The translations under genes were made by a program, and so were the position numbers. From positions 1-7,496 of the forward strand of contig WALR01000021.1 of the NCBI GenBank assembly GCA_015522765.1: 7,496 nucleotides of DNA. The letters are read 5' to 3'. Below, piece by piece: positions 1 through 5,770 of this stretch (position 1 is its first letter; every line of letters begins with the position of its first letter). Source of the stretch: Candidatus Woesearchaeota archaeon. GTDB taxonomy: Archaea > Nanobdellota > Nanobdellia > Woesearchaeales > WALR01. The notes under the pieces are model-generated. The model did no database searches and had not been told where the DNA came from. It was given only the letters and a program-made list of their open reading frames with translations.

Positions 1-2
1 CG

Positions 3-428
3 GCAATACTGCAGGGAGGGAAAACGAGACAGATGACCGCCGGCATAAGCATGAGCGCCCCTGAAAGGGCAAGCCCCCACGACTGGATAAAACAGGAAAG
101 AATAAGGGTGTATGATAACAAGGTAATAATCTACATAAACAACCCCGAGTGGGCGATGTTCACAAACACGAACTCCATGGACCCTGTCCTGGACGAAACA
201 GCCAACGCAATAGAGATTGTGCCAAAAGGGGAAAAAGACATACATGTAGGGGACATAGCGAGCTATAAGTCAAGGTCAGGCGGAGTGATAATCCACAGGG
301 TAATAAAAACAGGGACAGACGACAAAGGATGGTACGCAACATTCAAGGGGGACAACAACCCCGTAGCAGACCCTGAAAGGGTGAGATTCAGCCAGATAGA
401 AAGGGTCGTCGTGGCAATCATATACTGA
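3..428 (+). CDS. S26-family signal-peptidase-like protein, 5' end outside window
   Basis: Serine protease-like protein of the signal peptidase I (S26/S24) fold, in the Ser/His/Asp version found in archaea and the ER. Numbering from the ATG at 33: the nucleophile motif NSMDP (Ser48), IIHRVI (His88, where bacterial enzymes have the general-base Lys), and GDNN with following acidic residues (Asp107, Asp113). The core ends at VVVAII, as in this fold. The frame is open to the window edge, and the ATG at 33 lacks a convincing ribosome binding site, so the gene probably starts upstream and may carry an N-terminal membrane helix that is not visible here. No helix is present in the visible part. It would be expected to cleave signal peptides or other exported substrates at the membrane. 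It is convergent with the 50-residue membrane gene, stop codons two bases apart. The family call is secure; identity as the housekeeping signal peptidase rather than a paralogue is not. Confidence 0.8.
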   Translation, partial: AILQGGKTRQMTAGISMSAPERASPHDWIKQERIRVYDNKVIIYINNPEWAMFTNTNSMDPVLDETANAIEIVPKGEKDIHVGDIASYKSRSGGVIIHRVIKTGTDDKGWYATFKGDNNPVADPERVRFSQIERVVVAIIY

Positions 429-430
429 GC

Positions 431-583
431 TTATTCTTTGCTCATTATGAGAAGGATGGCGATTATAAGAAGTATGGGAAGCTTATAACTGACAAGGTAG
501 TTTCCAAAGGGAATCATCCCCGCATAATCAAATAGAAGCGCAACAATAAGACCAAGCCCCACTCCTCTCTTAAAACTGCTCAT
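431..583 (-). CDS. Small two-helix membrane protein (50 aa)
   Basis: A short minus-strand gene starting at ATG 583. Its 50 residues read as a basic N-terminus (MSSFKRG), a first hydrophobic helix (about residues 8-23), a short turn with Pro and Gly (MIPFGNY), a second strongly hydrophobic helix (about 34-47) and a charged tail ending SKE. This hairpin layout and the positive-inside N-terminus are what a real small membrane protein shows. A GGTG ribosome-binding element lies two bases before the ATG, and an A/T-rich TATA-like stretch is at about 609-620. The stop lies two bases from the stop of the convergent peptidase gene, so the two genes fill the space exactly. Product family not recognised; function unknown. 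Confidence 0.62.
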   Translation of the reverse strand: MSSFKRGVGLGLIVALLFDYAGMIPFGNYLVSYKLPILLIIAILLIMSKE

Positions 584-608
584 AACACCAAAAAGGAACT
601 ACTCCTTA

Positions 609-620
609 ATATTATTTTCT
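609..620 (-). promoter_or_regulatory. Possible TATA box for the 50-aa membrane gene
   Basis: On the minus strand this reads as AAAATAATATTA, about 26 to 37 bases before the ATG at 583. The position suits an archaeal promoter giving a very short leader, but the surrounding DNA is A/T-rich, so support is weak. Confidence 0.3.
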
Positions 621-727
621 ATGTTGCGTATGAAGGAACCAGTGTGAGAATACCATTGATATGCAAAGACTTCAATATTGAATACATTAAAATATTTGAT
701 ATGTTCAGAAGGAAAGGGTGGTCATTC

Positions 728-742
728 TGAAAAGCTTAAATA
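728..742 (+). promoter_or_regulatory. Orphan TATA-like box
   Basis: The stretch TGAAAAGCTTAAATA is a close match to an archaeal BRE plus TATA box. Read on the plus strand it would start transcription near 762-768, antisense to the last codons of the 420-residue gene, where no convincing plus-strand gene follows. Read on the minus strand it would give a leader of more than 100 bases to the 50-residue gene. Whether it is active, and in which direction, cannot be decided here. Confidence 0.35.
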
Positions 743-765
743 TCCCTATCCGCAAAAGAGCAGCA

Positions 766-2028
766 CTATTTATACCCCATAAGTGCATTGCCAATGTAGC
801 CCTGGGGGATGATGTTGGAGGACTCTTCAAAGGCATTGTCATTGATTAATTCTGCAAGCTTCTCCACGCCCTCTGATATAATTGTATTAAGCTCTGTTAC
901 CTCTGTAAAGGTCTTATGAAGGGCGTCACTTGCCTTGGGCATGTACTCCCTCTTGTCAATTGCTCTGGCATACACCTCGTATGTTGTGCCGAGATGGGTG
1001 CTCATAAGAGTTGCCTTCATCGCAATCATGCTCGACAGGTCCTCTGAACGCGTGGATATCCTCTCAAGGTTATAGGCTGAGTTAATAATATTAACGAGGA
1101 AATTAAACTTTTCCCTTCCAACAGCGGAGACCTCTGCGAGGTCGTTAACCGCCCGCTCCTCATTAATCACCTTGAGTATGCCCTCATAGTCAATCCTGCC
1201 GTCAGGGGAGACAACTGAATAATCCTTATTAAAGTGCCTGTTGTAATTTGAGACACCCCTGCTGAGCATATTACCGGCTTTATCCACAAGCTTGTCAAGT
1301 GACTGAAGCTCCCTTATCCTGCCGTCGAGGTACTTTCTCAGCCTGTTTACAAGCTCTGTTGAGGTGTTAGCCTCCTGGGAGGATACAAAAGCAAGGGCGT
1401 TCATCTTATCGGACAGCTCCTTAAACACCTCAAGGGGAGGCCTTGAATGGGACAAACCAAGAACATCTTTTAGCTTATAAAAAGCAATCTCGCCAATCCC
1501 TGCTCCTCCTCCTCTCACATTGGTTATTTTTTTAAGCTCATCGGACAGCTCAACAATCCTCTCGGAGAGCTCCTTTATCTTTGAATAGTTGCTCCTTATA
1601 CGCCTGAGATGGGGAGTTACTAAATCCAGGTCAAGATTGAAAGGGGAAGAAGGGGAACTGCTGAATGAGGCAAGCTCATCAGTGCTCCTCAGTTTTGTCT
1701 CTGGAGGATTTTCGTAAGAGGAAGGAGCGGTTTCCTCGGTAATGCTCTGGGCGGGTTTTGGCGGGAGATTCCTGTTGTCATGGCTGGCCCCTCTTTTATT
1801 CTCAACAGGAGGACTGACCCTTCTGTAAGACATCCTGTCTTGTCCTCTCATAGTCTCAGGAATCCCTCCTGGCCGCCTTTGGGCAGTTGGAACACTATGC
1901 CATTGCTTTGGGTTAAAAGAGGAGCCAGAGTTCCTTCTATAAGCGACATCCTTAATATTCCTCATAACATTCCTCCTTCTCCTCTCTGCATCATTCATTA
2001 ACTCTTCTAAATCCGCTTTATCAACCAT
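766..2028 (-). CDS. Hypothetical protein: disordered N-terminus, helical C-terminus (420 aa)
   Basis: Family not recognised. Residues 1-30 are a charged helix rich in Arg and Glu (DAERRRR at 14-20). Residues 31-135 are low-complexity and probably disordered, rich in Pro, Ser, Arg and Asn, with a Ser/Pro run at about 121-129. Residues 140-400 are mostly amphipathic helix, with a probable coiled coil at about 145-170 (SERIVELSDELKKI) and a Gly-rich break (RGGGAGIG) at 172-179. There is no signal peptide, membrane helix or cysteine, so it is probably cytosolic. Start ATG 2028 is well supported: the purine run GAGGGGGGATT ends four bases before it and overlaps the stop of the upstream membrane gene, 12 bases away. 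This implies one transcript and possibly coupled translation. A scaffold or filament-like role at the membrane with its neighbour would fit the layout, but that is inference only. Confidence 0.75.
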   Translation of the reverse strand: MVDKADLEELMNDAERRRRNVMRNIKDVAYRRNSGSSFNPKQWHSVPTAQRRPGGIPETMRGQDRMSYRRVSPPVENKRGASHDNRNLPPKPAQSITEETAPSSYENPPETKLRSTDELASFSSSPSSPFNLDLDLVTPHLRRIRSNYSKIKELSERIVELSDELKKITNVRGGGAGIGEIAFYKLKDVLGLSHSRPPLEVFKELSDKMNALAFVSSQEANTSTELVNRLRKYLDGRIRELQSLDKLVDKAGNMLSRGVSNYNRHFNKDYSVVSPDGRIDYEGILKVINEERAVNDLAEVSAVGREKFNFLVNIINSAYNLERISTRSEDLSSMIAMKATLMSTHLGTTYEVYARAIDKREYMPKASDALHKTFTEVTELNTIISEGVEKLAELINDNAFEESSNIIPQGYIGNALMGYK

Positions 2029-2040
2029 CTGAATCCCCCC

Positions 2041-2331
2041 TCAAGATTTAACCAGACTAATCAGCCCCTCTTCCAGAGGTGAACTAGTAAGAGAGCCATC
2101 ATTTGGATTTGCAATGGAAAAGTAGATGTCATTCTTGGGAAGATAAAGTGAATTCAATGCGCCTGAAGAAGAATACGCCAGCTCCTCTTCATAGGGCACA
2201 TCATTAAGACCGCAGCCCCCCTTCTTATGGCTGTCCTTTCCGTCAGAGACGGCAAGATTATAAATGCGGATAGCAGTGTAAATAATAACCCCGTATTTCA
2301 AAATCTTAAATCCCGTCTTTAACAAGCCCAT
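2041..2331 (-). CDS. Small single-helix membrane protein (96 aa)
   Basis: Family not recognised. With the ATG at 2331 the protein has 96 residues: a short basic N-terminus, one hydrophobic helix (about residues 8-28, including YGVIIYTAIRIYNLAV), then a polar soluble part with GGCG near residue 38 and an acidic stretch PYEEE. The helix is flanked by Lys on its N-side, consistent with a membrane anchor. An upstream in-frame GTG at 2340 would give 99 residues, but that GTG is part of GAGTGAT, a ribosome-binding element (GTGAT matches the anti-SD) four bases before the ATG, so the ATG is preferred. It lies 12 bases upstream of the 420-residue gene, which shares its ribosome-binding region with this stop, and 71 bases after the cysteine-containing gene. 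It probably works with the 420-residue protein. Confidence 0.65.
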   Translation of the reverse strand: MGLLKTGFKILKYGVIIYTAIRIYNLAVSDGKDSHKKGGCGLNDVPYEEELAYSSSGALNSLYLPKNDIYFSIANPNDGSLTSSPLEEGLISLVKS

Positions 2332-2402
2332 AATTATCACTCTTCCATGCTTTACGGCATTTCAGCCAGTCATTGCCGCGGGAAAGCAGACAGCAGGAGG
2401 CA

Positions 2403-2837
2403 TCACCGCCTCTTTCTCCTCTCGTGGATGTACTTTTCAAGCAGGTAATCCCTTGCGTTGTAGTAGTACTTTTTCAGTTTTTTAAGCCTGCTTTCGTCCT
2501 CCTTTTTCTGCAGTCTAAAAACCTTCCTTGCACATCTCTTAGCCGAGTCCACATAATCCTCAAGCGTCTTTGAGTCGCACCCGCACTTCATATAAACATT
2601 AATGGGGCGCTTCTTCCCGCTCCCTGAGTCATACAAAAACACCCTCTGGAAGCCGTTAACCACCTCTCTTTTTACACAGAGGTTGTAGGGCTCCTGGAAG
2701 TAGCCCTTCTCAACAGGGATGCCCCTGTATTTATCATGGGAAAATATGCTCTTAATCCCTACAGCATCGCCGATGTAAGCAGATGCGAATGTCCACATTG
2801 CTATTAGCAGTACCAGCCGCCTATGCCTATTCATCAT
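2403..2837 (-). CDS. Putative exported protein with four cysteines (144 aa)
   Basis: Family not recognised. From ATG 2837 the N-terminus is a classical signal peptide or anchor: basic MMNRHRR, then a hydrophobic core LVLLIAMWTFASA, with a possible cleavage after ASA or further along at GDAVG. The mature part has four cysteines (about residues 54, 85, 87, 102), including a KCGCD pair, which could form disulfides or bind metal. The C-terminal third is very basic and helical (KKLKKYYY, then a tail ending HERRKRR). A TTG at 2849 would add four residues; ATG 2837 (or 2834) is preferred although no clear ribosome binding site is visible. The same frame stays open and hydrophobic for about 30 codons upstream, to a CTG overlapping the acylphosphatase stop, so the true N-terminus may be longer. 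It precedes the small membrane gene on the same strand. Confidence 0.6.
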   Translation of the reverse strand: MMNRHRRLVLLIAMWTFASAYIGDAVGIKSIFSHDKYRGIPVEKGYFQEPYNLCVKREVVNGFQRVFLYDSGSGKKRPINVYMKCGCDSKTLEDYVDSAKRCARKVFRLQKKEDESRLKKLKKYYYNARDYLLEKYIHERRKRR

Positions 2838-2935
2838 TATATATGCCAATACTGCAGAGGATGCAAAAGCAATTAAAACAGTTAAGCAGAGAACAACGGA
2901 TAATCTCCAGAATAAATGAAAGGTATATGCAGCTC

Positions 2936-3226
2936 TCAGTAAACAATCTTAAAATCAGGGTACTCTCCTGTAAATTTTTCGTATTTAACATTTATTTTAT
3001 CAACCACTGAAAGGGGCGGGCCCTTCCCTACCTCATGGATAAAGGCTTTTATCTTAGCAGGAGAGCCCTCTGCCACAATCTCTACTTTTCCGTCACCCCT
3101 GTTCCTCACAAATCCTGTAATGCCCAGCGCTTCTGCCCTCTCACGGGTGAATACCCTGAAGAACACCCCCTGCACCCGCCCGCTCACAATAATATGCACC
3201 CGGAACATTTTTGCCGCCTCATCCAT
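2936..3226 (-). CDS. acyP: Acylphosphatase
   Basis: Acylphosphatase (EC 3.6.1.7), a small cytosolic alpha/beta enzyme that hydrolyses carboxyl-phosphate bonds of acylphosphates. The signature VSGRVQGVFFR is at residues 14-24, with the phosphate-binding loop and the catalytic Arg at its end. The second signature GFVRNRGDGKVEIVAEG at about 38-54 contains the catalytic Asn (in RNR). Length is normal for the family (90 to 100 residues). Start: ATG 3226 (96 aa) is used here, but ATG 3208 (90 aa, MFRVHI) is almost as likely, because GAGG lies eight bases before it and a TATA-like box near 3249 places transcription start close to 3224. With ATG 3226 the message would be leaderless. It is divergent from the methyltransferase gene and may be the first gene of the minus-strand run. 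Confidence 0.93.
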   Translation of the reverse strand: MDEAAKMFRVHIIVSGRVQGVFFRVFTRERAEALGITGFVRNRGDGKVEIVAEGSPAKIKAFIHEVGKGPPLSVVDKINVKYEKFTGEYPDFKIVY

Positions 3227-3242
3227 ATCAACAGTATATCCC

Positions 3243-3256
3243 CAATATTTTTATTG
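3243..3256 (-). promoter_or_regulatory. TATA box of acylphosphatase
   Basis: On the minus strand the stretch reads CAATAAAAATATTG, centred about 23 bases before ATG 3226 and about 41 before ATG 3208. It predicts transcription start near 3224, consistent with a leaderless or very short-leader message. Confidence 0.45.
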
Positions 3257-3315
3257 TTTGTCCTTAATTCAGGGAATATTTAATGAGAGACAGCCAACAC
3301 TGATTATGTAAAAGT

Positions 3316-3329
3316 AAAACTTTATTAAA
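3316..3329 (+). promoter_or_regulatory. TATA-like box of the methyltransferase gene
   Basis: AAAACTTTATTAAA lies about 22 to 35 bases before ATG 3351, preceded by the purine-rich AAAGT. An AGGAG ribosome-binding element is four bases before the start. A TATA box this close would leave little leader, so the exact promoter element is uncertain. Confidence 0.4.
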
Positions 3330-3350
3330 CCTGATTGTTTCAGGAGAATC

Positions 3351-4079
3351 ATGGTAAGAATATTACATTTTGTTAAAGAGCCAGAAGTCAGGAAATACAA
3401 CATTCAGAATATTAAATTTGAATTGGAGATTAATGAGCATGTATTTCCTCCGTCTCCCCATGGATTATTTTTTGCCGGGAATATGAGAGTCAACGAAGGA
3501 GAATCAGTTATTGATGTCGGGACCGGCTCAGGAATTCTGGGGATCCTGGCGGCTAAGCTAGGGGGCAGGGTTTCCGCCACTGATGCTGACAGGGACGCTT
3601 TAAATTTAGCAAGGAAAAACGCAGCAAGGAATAATGTCAGCATCGATTTTCAGCAGGGAGAGTATTTCGCGGGTTTCAATGGAAAGTTTGATGTTATCAC
3701 TGCAAATCTCCCCCAAGAGATTGTTCATGAGAGTTACAAGGAAGCAATCGGCGAGCAATTAACAAGAACCATCGACGGAGGCCCAGAGGGGAATAAACAG
3801 GTTTTGCATTTCCTTGATTTAGCAAAACAGCATATGCATGGGAAGTCACGGATTTATTTGATTGTCTACACCCTCTCTAATTATACCCGAACACTTAGAA
3901 AAATAATTGAGAACTACAACGCCCGGCTTATTGCCTTTAATACAGGGCCCACCAAAGAATTCGTGGAGGACCACATTGAGTGGTACAAAAGATTAAATGA
4001 AACAGGCAGAATCAAAATATTTAGGGCTGGCGAGAGGTGGATGGCCCACGAATATCTTTTTGAACTAACCATGAAATAA
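3351..4079 (+). CDS. Class I SAM-dependent methyltransferase, HemK/PrmC-like, variant NLPQ motif
   Basis: SAM-dependent methyltransferase with the Rossmann-like class I fold. Seen in order: a HemK-like pre-motif HVFPPSPHG at about 30-38; motif I VIDVGTGSG at 53-61 (SAM binding) followed by ILGILAAKLG; motif II acidic residues ATDAD at 76-80, where SAM ribose is held; and motif IV FDVITANLPQ at 113-122. HemK/PrmC and N6-adenine enzymes have NPPY at motif IV. Here it is NLPQ, so the substrate is likely different or unproven. A GGPEGN segment at 143-148 resembles the post-motif GGxDG region of HemK-like enzymes. Start ATG 3351 has AGGAG four bases upstream. No partner gene reveals the substrate; a protein side chain, RNA base or small molecule are all possible. 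Confidence 0.8.
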   Translation: MVRILHFVKEPEVRKYNIQNIKFELEINEHVFPPSPHGLFFAGNMRVNEGESVIDVGTGSGILGILAAKLGGRVSATDADRDALNLARKNAARNNVSIDFQQGEYFAGFNGKFDVITANLPQEIVHESYKEAIGEQLTRTIDGGPEGNKQVLHFLDLAKQHMHGKSRIYLIVYTLSNYTRTLRKIIENYNARLIAFNTGPTKEFVEDHIEWYKRLNETGRIKIFRAGERWMAHEYLFELTMK

Positions 4080-4106
4080 CCGGTTCTGTTTGATGGCCGG
4101 CAATAA

Positions 4107-4118
4107 AACTTATATATC
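4107..4118 (+). promoter_or_regulatory. TATA box of the 97-aa gene
   Basis: AACTTATATATC is centred about 28 bases before ATG 4141, with A-rich AATAAA just upstream. The spacing predicts transcription start at or within a few bases of the ATG, so a leaderless message. No strong ribosome binding site is present, which agrees. Confidence 0.55.
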
Positions 4119-4140
4119 TTCCTTTATACCAGGATAACTC

Positions 4141-4434
4141 ATGGCACGATGGTATACTAACACCCCGGAAGTGCAATTCCCAGACTTATTTTTTGAGGTA
4201 AGCAATGGTTTACAATATTTGGTAGAACACTACGGGATAAAGTATACAAAAGGAGAATTATGTCTTATGAGGCAAAGGGCCCTTCGAACGCTACGAAACC
4301 TCGGAATCACCCAGGAAACTTATAATCCTGTTAAAGATTATCTTATTAAATTTGAAGCAGAGTTTACTGAAGTTAATAGGATGTATAAGACCTACCACTC
4401 CTCTGCCGACATCAAATCCAAAGGCTCTCTCTGA
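4141..4434 (+). CDS. Hypothetical protein (97 aa)
   Basis: Family not recognised. A 97-residue soluble protein, rich in aromatic residues and probably helical, with a Lys/Arg-rich middle (KYTKGELCLMRQRALRTLR at about 34-52) and a single Cys. There is no signal peptide or membrane segment. It has its own TATA box and probably a leaderless start. It is 61 bases after the methyltransferase gene and convergent with the CARF regulator gene, 50 bases away. The good promoter and clean, start-to-stop frame make it a likely real gene; no function can be proposed. Confidence 0.6.
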   Translation: MARWYTNTPEVQFPDLFFEVSNGLQYLVEHYGIKYTKGELCLMRQRALRTLRNLGITQETYNPVKDYLIKFEAEFTEVNRMYKTYHSSADIKSKGSL

Positions 4435-4484
4435 GCTCAATCCTTCAATCACGCACTTTGGAGTAGAACCTTAACCTGCCCAAT

Positions 4485-5087
4485 TTACAACTTCGCAATC
4501 CTGCCCGCGTCAGTGAGCTTCAGGCCCTCTTCCACAGTCACCAAATCCATATCTTTAAGCCCGTCAATCGCCCTGTAAAGCATGGCAGTTGACAGCTCAA
4601 TCTTCTTTGACAGGTCGCTTATACTTGCGTATTCCCCTGAATCAATATACTCCAAAACCTTTTTTTCGCTCTCCGTAAGCTTAAAGCTCAGTCTTGGCAG
4701 ATAAATAACAGAGTTTCTGTCTTCCTCAGGGTTGTAGGCTATCTTTCTTACTCTGTCATGCCTTGCATAAGCTGCAAACAACAGGCCTATCGCCTTGGTT
4801 TTCCTTCCGGAGGTGATATTTACATAAATACGGTCTTCTTTTGGCTGCATATCTATTATCTCGACACATTTGGAGGCGACGCTTACAATATCATAAACAT
4901 CGGTCTTTACAACCTTAACCTCAATAACCCTGCCTAAGGACTCATTGATTATCCTAAGGCTCTTCTCCTGTTCTTTGCTTGGGTGTTTGTCAACTAAGAG
5001 CACCAAACGCTCAGGCCCCAGCCGGGTAGTTGCCAATATCACCGGCTCAGGATTATACAGAGTTGCTATTAAAACCTTTTTTCCCAT
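4485..5087 (-). CDS. Csa3-like CARF-domain winged-helix transcription regulator (200 aa)
   Basis: DNA-binding regulator with an N-terminal CARF domain and a C-terminal winged helix, as in the Csa3 (CRISPR locus-related DNA-binding) family. In numbering from ATG 5087, residues 1-130 form the CARF Rossmann-like sensor: it opens with KKVLIATLYNPEPVI, and NITSGRKTKAIGLL at about 90-103 is the typical CARF ligand-binding motif. Residues 137-200 are the winged helix (TESEKKVLEYI, then SISDLSKKIELSTAMLYRAI as the helix-turn-helix). CARF proteins of this family bind cyclic oligoadenylates made by type III CRISPR systems; a ligand here is inferred. A longer frame to ATG 5129 would add 14 residues, but the promoter TATA box lies inside that extension, and family members begin at this point, so ATG 5087 is chosen. 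A GTGA element lies four bases before it. Divergent from the 178-aa/AAA+ operon. No CRISPR array or cas effector gene is visible. Confidence 0.85.
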   Translation of the reverse strand: MGKKVLIATLYNPEPVILATTRLGPERLVLLVDKHPSKEQEKSLRIINESLGRVIEVKVVKTDVYDIVSVASKCVEIIDMQPKEDRIYVNITSGRKTKAIGLLFAAYARHDRVRKIAYNPEEDRNSVIYLPRLSFKLTESEKKVLEYIDSGEYASISDLSKKIELSTAMLYRAIDGLKDMDLVTVEEGLKLTDAGRIAKL

Positions 5088-5091
5088 GGTG

Positions 5092-5137
5092 TCACATGTA
5101 AAAGAAAGCTCATATATATAACTTTTCATATATGTGA
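5092..5137. repeat. Separated inverted repeat centred on the CARF-gene TATA box
   Basis: TCACATGTA at 5092-5100 and TATATGTGA at 5129-5137 are inverted copies matching at eight of nine positions, with a 28-base spacer. The centre of symmetry falls inside the TATATATA box of the CARF regulator gene. The layout suggests a dimeric regulator, most simply the CARF protein itself, binding both sides of its own TATA box. Chance occurrence in A/T-rich DNA is possible. Confidence 0.45.
5111..5127 (-). promoter_or_regulatory. BRE and TATA box of the CARF regulator gene
   Basis: On the minus strand a purine-rich GAAAAG is followed by TTATATATATG, centred about 30 bases before ATG 5087. This gives a transcript starting only a few bases before that ATG, and rules against the upstream ATG at 5129, which precedes the TATA box. 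Confidence 0.6.
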
Positions 5138-5201
5138 GAAATAACCCCTGTTTACATCTTTTTCAATCGTTAAGTATAAAATTATATCAATTAATAGAAA
5201 T

Positions 5202-5212
5202 GTTTAAATATA
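5202..5212 (+). promoter_or_regulatory. TATA box of the 178-aa/AAA+ operon
   Basis: GTTTAAATATA, with AGAAAT just upstream, is a near-consensus archaeal promoter centred about 27 bases before ATG 5234. The spacing predicts a leaderless message beginning at or next to the ATG. Confidence 0.65.
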
Positions 5213-5233
5213 AGTAAATCTTTCCCATTCAGG

Positions 5234-5770
5234 ATGAAAGGCTACAACTCAACAACCCAGTTTGTTCAGGACTACAGGCTTTACATGGCGGCAAAGAAGA
5301 TTGATCCCGGGAGGGAGGGAGAGACCATCACCTCCTACCTAAAGAAGAGGGTTAAAAGGAGACTCTCATCGGCTTCAGCCAGGTTTAAAGCAATGCTGAA
5401 GAAGAGAGGCTACTCAACGGATGATTTAAGAATAATCGCCACGCATGATTACCTGAAAGACATTCCAAGCCTGGAGTTCTTTATCAAAGAGTGCTTTGCA
5501 TTAAATTATGCAGGCCCTGCCCATTATAAGAAATTATTATCGAGCAATGCCTTCAGGAGCGGAAGGCTGAAAAGATTATACGAGTTTGTCCCGCCGAAGA
5601 TAGAAACCAAAACAGAGTTTGTGAGGTTTATCAAGGCGAGAAAGGGAATCCCGAAATCCGAGCTTACCGCTGTAATGAACCAGTTATGCAGGAAGAACTG
5701 GAGAAACTGGCTTAACGAGCTAATAGACAAAGGCAGAATTCAGGAGCAGGGAAACAGGTGGTTCGCATGA
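5234..5770 (+). CDS. Basic hypothetical protein, partner of the AAA+ ATPase (178 aa)
   Basis: Family not recognised. A basic, mostly helical, soluble protein. Residues 31-60 are strongly positive (SYLKKRVKRRLSSASARFK), and residues 61-118 are a helical middle with further Lys and Arg. Residues 125-177 have the outline of a winged helix (EFVRFIKARKGIPKSELTAVM, a Trp-rich helix NWRNWLNELIDKG, then a short wing RIQEQGNRWF). The charge and the possible winged helix point to nucleic-acid binding, but this is inference. The start is probably leaderless, 27 bases after a near-consensus TATA box. The stop overlaps the AAA+ start as ATGA, so the two proteins are made together and probably act together, for example as an adaptor or substrate-recognition subunit for the ATPase. 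Confidence 0.7.
   Translation: MKGYNSTTQFVQDYRLYMAAKKIDPGREGETITSYLKKRVKRRLSSASARFKAMLKKRGYSTDDLRIIATHDYLKDIPSLEFFIKECFALNYAGPAHYKKLLSSNAFRSGRLKRLYEFVPPKIETKTEFVRFIKARKGIPKSELTAVMNQLCRKNWRNWLNELIDKGRIQEQGNRWFA

Larger units (their letters stand above)
584..765. other. Gene-poor intergenic stretch
   Basis: About 180 bases between the 50-residue membrane gene and the 3' end of the 420-residue gene. It holds the promoter region of the former and an orphan TATA-like box near 728-742. No tRNA cloverleaf, repeat array or convincing ORF is visible. A plus-strand open frame ending at the TGA near 728 has no good start codon. Confidence 0.5.

Noticed and set aside
599..730. Plus-strand open frame (ending GWSF then TGA at about 728) in the intergenic stretch
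   Set aside because: No ATG start or ribosome binding site supports the full frame, which lies in A/T-rich promoter DNA; only an internal GTG near 644 could start it. It may be chance or a remnant.
1780..2001. Plus-strand 73-aa ORF opposite the 420-aa gene
   Set aside because: It is antisense to the low-complexity N-terminal part of a better supported gene, lacks a promoter, and reads as Pro/Ser/Arg-rich noise.
2397..2412. Small hairpin GAGGC-GGTGAT-GCCTC around the stop of the four-cysteine gene
   Set aside because: A five-base stem with no following T-run is too weak to call a terminator, and archaeal terminators do not normally depend on hairpins.
2838..2845. TATATA-like stretch immediately before ATG 2837
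   Set aside because: It would start transcription inside the signal peptide, after the ATG, with no good start codon following, so it is more likely chance A/T sequence.
4435..5233. Possible CRISPR array next to the CARF regulator
   Set aside because: No direct repeats with regular spacers occur anywhere in the window; the CARF gene stands without a visible array.
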